64,000 nucleotides of DNA, taken from Streptomyces odontomachi (GTDB lineage: Bacteria > Actinomycetota > Actinomycetes > Streptomycetales > Streptomycetaceae). The notes beneath the pieces are model-generated. The model had not been told where the DNA came from and did no database searches. It saw only the letters and a list, made by a program, of their open reading frames with translations. Location of the stretch: assembly GCF_024435355.1 (NCBI RefSeq), contig NZ_JAMJWG010000003.1:496001-560000 (forward strand). The letters run 5' to 3'. Below are positions 57,503-64,000 of this stretch, one piece after another (positions within the stretch are counted from its first letter, which is position 1; the number at the start of each line of letters is the position of its first letter). Made by a program: the position numbers and the translations under genes.

Positions 57503-58066
57503 ATGGAGACCTTGCAGAACGTCCTCACCCGCCGCAGCGCACCCCGGCTGACCGACCCCGTGCCGCCCGACGGGGAGCTGCTCTCCCTGGTCGAGGCGGC
57601 CATGACGGCGCCGGACCACGGGCGCCTGCAACCCTGGCGGCTGATCACGCTGCGCGGCGACGAGCGCGTCGCGCTGGGCCGGCGGATGGCGGCGTGCGCG
57701 GGCGACGACCCGACCGTCCGGGAGCGGGCCGCCGCCAAGCCGCTGCGTGCGCCGCTGCTCATCGCCATCGTCTTCACCCCGGTCGAGCACGCCAAGATCC
57801 CGCGCTGGGAGCAACTGGCCGCGACCGTGGCGGCCGTGCACACGGTGCAACTGCTGCTCCACGACCGCGGGTACTCCTCCATCTGGCGCTCCGGGAAGGT
57901 GACGGAGCAGGACGAGGTGCGTGCCCTGCACGGGCTCGAGGACACCGAGCAGCTGCTGGGATGGCTGTACACGGGTACGGCGGCCGGCCCCGTGCCGCCC
58001 CGTCCCCGGCTCGACCCGAAGCCGCGCCTGCGCTCGCTGTCCCACGCCTGTCCCCTGAGCGCCTGA
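57503..58066 (+). CDS. Nitroreductase-family protein
   Basis: 187 residues from the ATG at 57503, one base after the kinase stop; GGAGG lies in the kinase end. A GTG 15 bases earlier would overlap. FMN-dependent nitroreductase signs: RRSAPRLTDPVPPDGELLSLVEAAMTAPDHGRLQPWRLITLRGDERVALG (N-terminal phosphate/FMN segment), WEQLAATVAAVHTVQLLLHDRGYSSIWRSG and LLGWLYTGTA. It may reduce an N-oxygenated group or dehydrogenate an amide. Followed by a strong terminator. Confidence 0.88.
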   Translation: METLQNVLTRRSAPRLTDPVPPDGELLSLVEAAMTAPDHGRLQPWRLITLRGDERVALGRRMAACAGDDPTVRERAAAKPLRAPLLIAIVFTPVEHAKIPRWEQLAATVAAVHTVQLLLHDRGYSSIWRSGKVTEQDEVRALHGLEDTEQLLGWLYTGTAAGPVPPRPRLDPKPRLRSLSHACPLSA

Positions 58067-58095
58067 CGGCCCGGCCCCTGCCCCCCTGACCACAC

Positions 58096-58152
58096 GGCCG
58101 GCGCAGGACGGAGCGACCCGCGCCTGACGGAGCGACCCGCGCAGGACGGAGC
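58096..58152 (+). repeat. Tandem GGACGGAGCGACCCGCGC-type repeats
   Basis: Three imperfect ~18-bp copies precede the terminator hairpin between the converging nitroreductase and GNAT genes. The last copy merges with the hairpin stem. Confidence 0.7.
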
Positions 58153-58194
58153 GGCGCCCGCACCAGTGACGCTGGGGTGCGGGCGCCGCTCCGT
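58146..58194. terminator. Long bidirectional terminator hairpin
   Basis: ACGGAGCGGCGCCCGCAC and GTGCGGGCGCCGCTCCGT form a perfect 18-bp stem with a 13-nt loop, between nitroreductase (plus) and GNAT (minus). Confidence 0.85.
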
Positions 58195-58207
58195 CGGCGT
58201 GCTGCGC

Positions 58208-59035
58208 TCACTCCGCCCGCGGCGACCACAGGGTGACGACGCGGGCGACCTCGCGGTACCCCGCCATGGCGTACAGCCTGCGCAGCCCGGCGTTGTCCTC
58301 GTCGGCCTGGACGTACGCGCGGGTGGCGCCGTGCTGGCGCAGCCGGGCCAGCAGGCTCTGGTGCACGCCCAGCAGCATCGCGATGCTGTTCTGCTGGCGG
58401 ACCGCGGGGTCCACCGCCAGCGCCCGCACCACCCCGTAGCGCTCGCCCGCCGCGTCCTGGTCGACGATCAGCTGGGCGCTCGCCCGCATGGTGCCGGCCT
58501 CGTCGGCGCTGAACAGCACGTCTTCGGGGCGCCACCACGGCGGGGAGCTCTGCCGGGCGAACTCCGCTTCGCTCAGGGCGATGCCGAAGGCGTCGTTCGC
58601 CAGCCGGGTGAACTCGGGCCACATCTCCGGTCGGTCCGCCAGGGACGGCAGCACGGTCGGCTGCGCGGCCCCGCTCGCACCGTCCGGTACCCGGCACTCC
58701 ATCGCGCGGCGGACGTACACCGTGTCGAAACCGGCCGCCCGCCAGTCCCGCAGCTCGTCCTCGGTCGGGTCGACCAGCCGTATCTCGTGCCGCCACGTCG
58801 CGGACCGCGTCGGCCGGTCGCCGTCGACGAGCGTCCGGTACGCGGCCGGACGCAGCGGGAACGCGGACATCAGCGGCCGGCAGCCGCTGCGGCCCATCTC
58901 GTCGGAGTCGAGCTCGTACACGTCCGGGTCGAGGAAACGGCCGGAGCGCGCCGGGACGAGCGCCGGACCGTACTGGTGCGGGAGGTCGGGGCGCTTGCGG
59001 TAGATCTCCAGGAAGGTCGTCTCCAGGAAGGTCAA
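58208..59035 (-). CDS. GNAT-family acyltransferase, two-domain
   Basis: 275 residues starting at TTG 59035, overlapping the ATP-grasp stop (TTGA), so it is translationally coupled; the open frame upstream of this point is only a shadow. The C-terminal GNAT core is MRASAQLIVDQDAAGERYGVVRALAVDPAVRQQNSIAMLLGVHQSLLARL, then AYVQADEDNAGLRRLYAMAGYREV. The acetyl-CoA pyrophosphate loop is degenerate (RQQNSIA). The N-terminal ~110 residues look like a second, decayed GNAT or an adapter domain. Possible role: N-acylation of the product for self-protection or as a biosynthetic step. Confidence 0.75.
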   Translation of the reverse strand: MTFLETTFLEIYRKRPDLPHQYGPALVPARSGRFLDPDVYELDSDEMGRSGCRPLMSAFPLRPAAYRTLVDGDRPTRSATWRHEIRLVDPTEDELRDWRAAGFDTVYVRRAMECRVPDGASGAAQPTVLPSLADRPEMWPEFTRLANDAFGIALSEAEFARQSSPPWWRPEDVLFSADEAGTMRASAQLIVDQDAAGERYGVVRALAVDPAVRQQNSIAMLLGVHQSLLARLRQHGATRAYVQADEDNAGLRRLYAMAGYREVARVVTLWSPRAE

Positions 59036-60300
59036 AGGAATCGCATCCGCTCGTCCGCCTCGTCCAGTGCCGCCTCCAGCGCGGGTGCGTCCGGTGCCGT
59101 GAAGATGAACCAGCCCAGCCGCCCGTTGAAGTCCGCGGCCTCCGGGATGTCCTGTCCCGGTCCGTACACCAGCGCGGAGTTGACGTACCCGGTGATGTCC
59201 CGTGCCTTGTCCAGACCCTGGACCTCGGTGAACCGGGTGAGCCCGGGGCGCACCAGGAACCTGATGCCGGCGGCGCGGGTGCCGTCCGCGAGGTGGGAGC
59301 CGTCGCCTGCCGGTGCGAGCGGCCGGGGCGGCCGGCCGAGCATGCAGGTCACGAAGGCGGCGGGCAGGTCCAGGCCGATCGCCAGCTGGAGCAGGGTGCA
59401 GATCTGGTCGCCCGGCAGCCGCGCGCCGACCTCCATGAGCACCGGACCGTGCGGTCCCCTGCGGACTTCGGCGTGGAAGACCCCGGTGTCCAGACCGAGG
59501 ACCCGGACGGCCTCGGTGACGTACGCGACGAGGTCGGCGTCCGGACCGCCGGTCCCGGCGGCCGTCACGAGGTGGCCGGTCTCGACGAAGTGGGGTTCCG
59601 GGCCGAGGCGCTTGCGCGTGACGCCGGCGATCGAGGGACCGTCGGCGGTGAGGTAGCCCTCCAGGCTGTACTCCGGCCCCTGGACGTACTCCTCGATGAG
59701 GGCGAGGGGCCGCGGCCCGCGGTCGAGGTCGGCGATCCCGCACTCGGCGATCCGGGCCACCGCGTCCCGTACCTCGGCGACCGTCGCGGCCTTGCGCACC
59801 AGGACGCTGCCCGCGAGGTCGACCGGCTTGACCACGCAGGGCAGGCCGACGTGCGCCGTGGCGGCGTCGACGTCGGCCGCGAGGTCGTCGGGCGCCCGGC
59901 TCACGTCGACCGCCCGGAAACGCGGCACGCGGACGCCGGCGCGGTCGAGCGCCTCGCGCATCAGGTTCTTGTACCGCAGCCGGAGCGCGGCCGCCTCGGT
60001 GAGCCCCGGCAGGCCGAGCCGGGCCGCGAGGCGTGCGACGAGCGGCACGTAGTACTCGAAGCCCGGCAGGATCGCGTCGAACGGCTGCCGCTCATGGGCC
60101 CGGACGACGGCGTCCAGGACCTTGTCCTCGTCGTTGCTGTCGACGGTGATGACGGTGTCCACCAGATCGCGGAACGCGTCGGACAGGCAGCGGTCGCCCT
60201 GGCCCGCGCTGACCACCGACACCTGGTGGCCGGCGGCGTGCGCCGCCGATATGAGCAGCGTGCCGGAGGAGACCGGCTCGATGATCAGGACATGGCTCAT
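59032..60300 (-). CDS. ATP-grasp ligase 4
   Basis: 422 residues. The pre-grasp start is SHVLIIEPVSSGTLLISAAHAAGH. ATP-grasp elements: RYKNLMREALDRAGVRVPRFR, GLPCVVKPVDLAGSVLVRKAATVAEV, GPEYSLEGYLTADG, and the metal-binding end HGPVLMEVGARLPGDQICTLLQLA (E-x-x-x-R-x-P-G-D, as in BacD and ligases 1-2). The start ATG overlaps the stop of the acyl carrier protein gene by 4 bp. This pairing suggests ligase 4 loads an amino acid (for example Glu) onto the carrier, as BtrJ does with BtrI in butirosin biosynthesis; this is an inference. Confidence 0.88.
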   Translation of the reverse strand: MSHVLIIEPVSSGTLLISAAHAAGHQVSVVSAGQGDRCLSDAFRDLVDTVITVDSNDEDKVLDAVVRAHERQPFDAILPGFEYYVPLVARLAARLGLPGLTEAAALRLRYKNLMREALDRAGVRVPRFRAVDVSRAPDDLAADVDAATAHVGLPCVVKPVDLAGSVLVRKAATVAEVRDAVARIAECGIADLDRGPRPLALIEEYVQGPEYSLEGYLTADGPSIAGVTRKRLGPEPHFVETGHLVTAAGTGGPDADLVAYVTEAVRVLGLDTGVFHAEVRRGPHGPVLMEVGARLPGDQICTLLQLAIGLDLPAAFVTCMLGRPPRPLAPAGDGSHLADGTRAAGIRFLVRPGLTRFTEVQGLDKARDITGYVNSALVYGPGQDIPEAADFNGRLGWFIFTAPDAPALEAALDEADERMRFL

Positions 60301-60665
60301 GACACCGTCCCCCGCTCCACCGCTCCGTTCCGACCTGCCGCTCCGTTCCGACCTATCGCTTCGTTCCGACCGGTCGCCTCGTCGTGCGCCGCTGCCTCGC
60401 CCTGCCCGTCCGCCGGCGGGCCGACGAGCCACTCGACGAGGTCGCCGACCGTGTCGAGCCGGGCCGGCGGCGCCGATGCGATGATGCCGAGCTCCTCCTG
60501 GACGCGGACGACGAGTTCCGCGACGTCGAGCGAGTCGAGTCCGAGGTCCCGCTGGATGTGACTGGTCAGCTCGGCTGCTGCGGTCTGCTCGTTCCGGAAG
60601 GCTTGGACGGTGCTGAGTACCTGCTGGGCGTGGTGTTCGGCGGTCGCTTGCGAAGGCGCGTTCAT
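60297..60665 (-). CDS. Acyl/peptidyl carrier protein with repetitive tail
   Basis: 122 residues. The carrier domain is residues 10-85, with the phosphopantetheine Ser45 in LGLDSLDVAELVVRVQEELG. The C-terminal ~40 residues are a low-complexity tail with imperfect GRNEA/GRNGA repeats (GRNEAIGRNGAAGRNGA) from a 15-bp DNA repeat (60312-60375). Free-standing carriers of this kind shuttle acyl or aminoacyl groups; the tail has no evident function. Overlaps the start of ligase 4, and the FAAL lies in the opposite direction across the MFS gene. Confidence 0.85.
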   Translation of the reverse strand: MNAPSQATAEHHAQQVLSTVQAFRNEQTAAAELTSHIQRDLGLDSLDVAELVVRVQEELGIIASAPPARLDTVGDLVEWLVGPPADGQGEAAAHDEATGRNEAIGRNGAAGRNGAVERGTVS

Positions 60666-60839
60666 CGTGTCCGTTTCCGTTCTGCACAGGGTGAGGAGAG
60701 GCACGGAGGCTGGGGGAAGGCCGGATCTACCGGGTGGGAGGGGAGATGGGGAGGGGCAGGGGAAGGGGACGGAGGGAAGGAGGGGAAGGGGCGGGAAGGA
60801 GGGGGATCGACGTGGTGGGCGGGCGTCGTCGTCCGCGCG

Positions 60840-62144
60840 TCACGGCACCTGGCAGTCCTCGTCGGTGGGGGCGTGCGGTGTGGTGGCCGCCCGTCGGTCG
60901 TTCTGCCGGGACGCCTGGGCCGGCGTGCGGATCGCGGCGATGGCCAGTGCCGCCGACAGCACACCCCCGGCGCCGAGCAGGGGCCAGAAGCCGTGCCCGA
61001 GCCGGGTGAACAGTAACCCGCCGAGCACCGGGCCGAGCGCCGTGCCGAGGGCCTGCATGAGCTGGAAGCTGCTGATGTAGGAGGCGCGCAGCGCGGGCGG
61101 CCCCGCGCTCGCCGGGTAGGCGAAGATGGCCGGGCCGCCGATGATCTCCCCCAGGGTCCAGACCAGCGTGGCGCCGATGATCACGGTCGCACTCATCGGC
61201 AGCCCGTACAGGCCGACTCCGACGCCGATGAGCCCGCAGCACAGCCCCACGGTCAGCCTCGTCGGCCACTTCTGGGAGAGCTTGGTCAGCGGCAACTCGA
61301 CCGCGATGACGAGCAGACCGTTGACGCTGACCGCGGTGGAGTACCAGAAGATGTCGATGTGGTGCGCCTCGATGTCCATCGGCAGGGTCGACAGGTACTG
61401 GACGTAGACGATGCCGTTGACCAGCGCGGCCATCAGGTACAGCAGGTAGCGCCGGTCACGCAGGGCCGCCATGCGGTCAACGGCCGGGGCGCCGCCGGCC
61501 GTCCGCCGGCGCCCCCGCGGTGGGCCGTCGGCCGGTGCCTGGGGTGTCGCCGCGTGCGGTTGCCTCGGCAGGGCGAGCGCCGCGACGACCACGTAGGCGA
61601 AGGCGATGACGGCCTCTCCCCAGAAGACCGGGGAGTAGCTCTCGCCCCCGAGGTGGTAGAGCGCCAACCCGACCAGCGGGGCGGCCATCGCGCCCGCGTT
61701 CAGGCCGAAGCGGTACATGGCGAAGATGACGACCTGGCTGCGCTGCGGTGTCAGGGCGGAGAGCAGGGTGGCGGACGCCGGCCGGTACAGCTGGGCCGCC
61801 AGACTGGCCAGGGTCATCGACACCAGCAGCAGCGAGTAGTACGGCAGGTAGAGCAGCGACGCCGTCAGGGCGGCGGTCCCGCCCATGCCCACCATGGTGG
61901 CGGTGCGGGCGCCCATCCGGTCGGCGAGGATGCCGCCGAGCAGGACGCCGCCGACGGCCCCGGCGCCGTAGCAGCCGACCGCCAGGGACGCCTGCTCGTT
62001 GGAGTAGCCCCTCGACGTCAGGTAGAGCACGGCGAACAGGTTGAGGAATCCGCCCAGCCTGCTCAACAGGACGCCGACGAGGAGGGTCTTCACCGCGGTC
62101 GTGGAGCCGTGGAAGGTGCCCCAGATGGTGACCTCCGCGTGCAT
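60840..62144 (-). CDS. MFS exporter, second
   Basis: 434 residues from the ATG at 62144, which directly follows AGGGAGGAG; a longer open frame up to 62318 has no ribosome site. 12 transmembrane helices of MFS type, with motif A-like GGILADRMGARTATMVG in the second loop and LPLTKLSQKWPTRLTVGL in the eighth. Probable second exporter or self-protection gene, first gene of the minus-strand part of the cluster; 174 bp separate its stop from the carrier protein start. Confidence 0.87.
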   Translation of the reverse strand: MHAEVTIWGTFHGSTTAVKTLLVGVLLSRLGGFLNLFAVLYLTSRGYSNEQASLAVGCYGAGAVGGVLLGGILADRMGARTATMVGMGGTAALTASLLYLPYYSLLLVSMTLASLAAQLYRPASATLLSALTPQRSQVVIFAMYRFGLNAGAMAAPLVGLALYHLGGESYSPVFWGEAVIAFAYVVVAALALPRQPHAATPQAPADGPPRGRRRTAGGAPAVDRMAALRDRRYLLYLMAALVNGIVYVQYLSTLPMDIEAHHIDIFWYSTAVSVNGLLVIAVELPLTKLSQKWPTRLTVGLCCGLIGVGVGLYGLPMSATVIIGATLVWTLGEIIGGPAIFAYPASAGPPALRASYISSFQLMQALGTALGPVLGGLLFTRLGHGFWPLLGAGGVLSAALAIAAIRTPAQASRQNDRRAATTPHAPTDEDCQVP

Positions 62145-62743
62145 CTCCTCCCTGGGGGGTGCGCCGTGCAATGTCACCTCGTCATGGTCGCCGGGCGGCG
62201 AAGGACGGAACCACTGTTCGAGCCCCTCGGATTCTCGCCAAGCATGGACACGACGTCGTGCGGTTGCTAGCGCGACACTGCGGCACGCGGAAGTATCAGC
62301 CACGACCGTGTCGGCCACTTGCGCCGTTTGTGGCGCTTACGCATCCCTTCCGGTCTTCGCCCCGTGGAAACCCGAACTGTGCGGGGCGGTGTACCTGCAC
62401 GGCCCCTGAATCAGGATGATGACGGCCCTCAACGCAGGGCGTTCCTGACGCGCCGTTAACCTTCATCCATCGCCTCCGCCGTACCTGGACCGAAGCTGGA
62501 CGAGAGCTGGACGAGGAAGTGCACCGGACCGCATTCGAGCCCTTCCCCGCACCCGACGAGCGGTACGGACGCCGTCCCGCAGCAGGCCGGAGAACCGGCC
62601 CCAGATATGGCGAAATCCCGGCCGTGGCCGGCCGGGTCTCCCGGCGCTTCCCGAACGGCGCTCACCCGGTGCAGCACTGACCCCGGGCCCGACAGGACGT
62701 CTTACGCCACCGATCACCCGTCGAAGGCAGCAAGGTAGCAACC
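62145..62743. promoter_or_regulatory. 599-bp divergent region between MFS and FAAL genes
   Basis: No gene is supported (the longer frames here have no ribosome site or atypical codons). It must carry the promoters of the divergent MFS exporter (minus) and the FAAL-like ligase (plus). No consensus promoter is convincing, as expected for activator-dependent genes. Confidence 0.45.
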
Positions 62744-64000
62744 ATGCACTCCGGTACCCCCCAAGCCCTCTGGAACGACACCCTCGACGCGGCAGCCTCC
62801 GAGGAGCGCGGCGTCCGCTTCATCGCACCCGACGGCTCGTCAGGACCCTTCTTCAGCTGGTCCGGCCTGCGGCGGGCGGCAGCCGCCCAGGCCCGCAGGC
62901 TCGCCCGTGCGGGCGTCGGAGCCGGCCACCATGTGGCGTTGGTCGGCCTGACGTCACCGGCGACGGTCGTCGCCATCCGCGCCGTGTGGCTGCTCGGGGC
63001 CTCGGTGGTGGTGCTCCCGCTGCCGTTCCGTGCCATGGACCCGGAGCTGTTCCTCGCCCAGACCCGGCGGCGCATCGCGGAGGCGGGCACCGACTTCCTG
63101 CTCGTCGAGGCGGGCATGGCCGAGTCCGTGCAGGCGCCGTGGGGGCACCTCCCAGGCCCTCAAGGCTCTGGGGGAGGGTGCCGCGTCCTGCCCCTGGAAT
63201 CCGTGGAGCCGGGCGACGCCGCCACGGGCCACGAGGCGGAGGCCGAGATCGTCCCGGGCGCCGCACGCCAGGGACGCCGCCCGCACTCCGCGATCGTCCA
63301 GTTCACCAGCGGCTCCACGGCCGAGCCGAAGCCGGCACTGATCTCCCACGCGGCGCTGAGGCACAACGTGCGGGGCTTCCTGACCCGGATGGGCATACGC
63401 GCCGAGAACGACGTGGCCGTCAGCTGGCTGCCGCTCTACCACGACATGGGTCTGATCGGCATGCTCGCCGGCTCCATGGCGAGCGGCATGGACCTGGTGC
63501 TGTGGGACCCGCTGAGCTTCGCCGCTTCGCCGGGCACCTGGCTGCGGTTGATCGAGCAGCACCGCGGCACGGTCGTCTGCGCGCCGAACTTCGCCTACGG
63601 GCTCGCCGCCCGGCTGCTCCGTCTCCCGCAGCCGTACGACCTGTCGTCGCTGCGGATGTGCATCAACGGCGCCGAACCCATCGACGGGGCCACCATGCGC
63701 GGCTTCCTGGAGGCGGGGCGCGGGCACGGCATCGAGCCGGACGTGGTGCAGTGCGTGTACGGCCTGGCGGAGGCCGTGCTCGCCGTCACCTCGCCGGTGC
63801 CGGGCCGTGGCCTGCGCACCGTCACCGTCAGCGGCAAGGAGCTGGGGCAGGGCGGCTTCGCCGAGCCGGTGGACTCCGCGGACGCCCGTGAACTCGTGCT
63901 GCTCGGCCACCCCTTGGACGGCCTGGAACTCCAGCTGCGCGCCCCCTCCGGGGAGCCGGTGGGGCGGCGGTCGGTGGGCGAGATCCACATCCGGGGGGCC
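62744..64000 (+). CDS. FAAL/acyl-AMP ligase-like protein, 5' part
   Basis: First 419 residues; the frame stays open to the window end. AMP-binding superfamily signatures: QFTSGSTAEPKPALISH (residues 186-202, P-loop-like), WLPLYHDMGLIGM, INGAEPID and YGLAEAVLAVTS (acyl-AMP contacts), typical of fatty-acyl-AMP ligases (FAAL), which transfer acyl groups to a carrier protein, here presumably the free-standing carrier at 60297. Between residues 130 and 143 is an insertion whose DNA (63129-63181) is an imperfect palindrome of the streptomycete small-repeat type, kept in frame. ATG, with AAGGTAGC upstream. Confidence 0.85.
   Translation, partial: MHSGTPQALWNDTLDAAASEERGVRFIAPDGSSGPFFSWSGLRRAAAAQARRLARAGVGAGHHVALVGLTSPATVVAIRAVWLLGASVVVLPLPFRAMDPELFLAQTRRRIAEAGTDFLLVEAGMAESVQAPWGHLPGPQGSGGGCRVLPLESVEPGDAATGHEAEAEIVPGAARQGRRPHSAIVQFTSGSTAEPKPALISHAALRHNVRGFLTRMGIRAENDVAVSWLPLYHDMGLIGMLAGSMASGMDLVLWDPLSFAASPGTWLRLIEQHRGTVVCAPNFAYGLAARLLRLPQPYDLSSLRMCINGAEPIDGATMRGFLEAGRGHGIEPDVVQCVYGLAEAVLAVTSPVPGRGLRTVTVSGKELGQGGFAEPVDSADARELVLLGHPLDGLELQLRAPSGEPVGRRSVGEIHIRGA
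63129..63181 (+). repeat. Palindromic repeat inserted in frame in the FAAL gene
   Basis: GGCACCTCCCAGGCC pairs imperfectly with GGCTCTGGGGGAGGGTGCC across a short loop. This resembles the small palindromic repeats dispersed in streptomycete genomes. It adds about 14 residues rich in Gly and Pro. Confidence 0.65.

Noticed and set aside
58208..59743. Long 511-residue frame for the GNAT gene
   Set aside because: The part upstream of 59035 is the wrong-frame shadow of ATP-grasp ligase 4. The TTG that overlaps the ligase stop is the better start.
39437..64000. Phosphonate, nucleoside or NRPS/PKS cluster
   Set aside because: I see no PEP mutase, nucleoside-forming enzymes, condensation, adenylation-carrier modules or ketosynthases. 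The FAAL and a single carrier do not make an assembly line. Genes beyond 64 kb could change this.

Overview
The window looks like a Streptomyces (or close streptomycete) chromosome. GC is very high, start codons are often GTG, Shine-Dalgarno sites are GGAGG-like, a few rare TTA leucine codons occur, and the order gnd-recF-DUF721(dciA)-gyrB-gyrA-DUF3566-tRNA-Ile is the conserved block next to oriC in this genus. The origin itself and dnaA/dnaN would lie upstream of base 1.

Region 1 (1-16.2 kb) is core chromosome: the 3' end of 6-phosphogluconate dehydrogenase, recF, a DciA-like gene, both gyrase subunits, a DUF3566 membrane protein, tRNA-Ile(GAT), a secreted Lys/His/Asp-rich protein, the DLW-39 micro-protein, a secreted C-terminally anchored protein, a Ser/Thr kinase, an XRE-type regulator and tRNA-Ala(TGC).

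Region 2 (16.2-38.8 kb) is accessory. It holds a DUF3592 membrane protein, a D-2-hydroxyacid dehydrogenase, a styrene-monooxygenase-like flavoprotein and three secreted proteins on the minus strand (CHAP/PG-binding, GH25 lysozyme/PG-binding, phospholipase-D fold). Next come a 1327-residue XRE-STAND ATPase-WD40 protein with 14 repeats and a redox set (TetR, SDR, type I Baeyer-Villiger monooxygenase, SMP-30-like beta-propeller). It ends with a minus-strand set (glycerate kinase, C69/secernin-like hydrolase, NCS1 permease) beside a divergent GntR regulator.

Region 3 (39.4 kb to the right edge, unfinished) is a biosynthetic gene cluster that I do not recognise as any known pathway. It has no NRPS or PKS modules. 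Its tightly coupled genes encode four clear ATP-grasp ligases (three with BacD-like C-terminal motifs, one RimK-like) and possibly a fifth. They also encode a TldD/TldE pair, two diverged thymidylate-kinase-like enzymes, a metallophosphoesterase, a haem-oxygenase-like diiron oxidase, an amidohydrolase, a PLP aminotransferase, an FAD/NAD(P) oxidoreductase, a nitroreductase, a C26 gamma-glutamyl hydrolase, a two-part GNAT, a free-standing acyl carrier protein, a FAAL-like acyl-AMP ligase, two MFS exporters and a LuxR-type regulator. My inference is that it makes a modified small peptide by successive ATP-grasp ligations, with N-oxidation and a transient phosphoryl and/or gamma-glutamyl group. 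TTA codons in the first gene, the first exporter and the regulator predict bldA-dependent expression.
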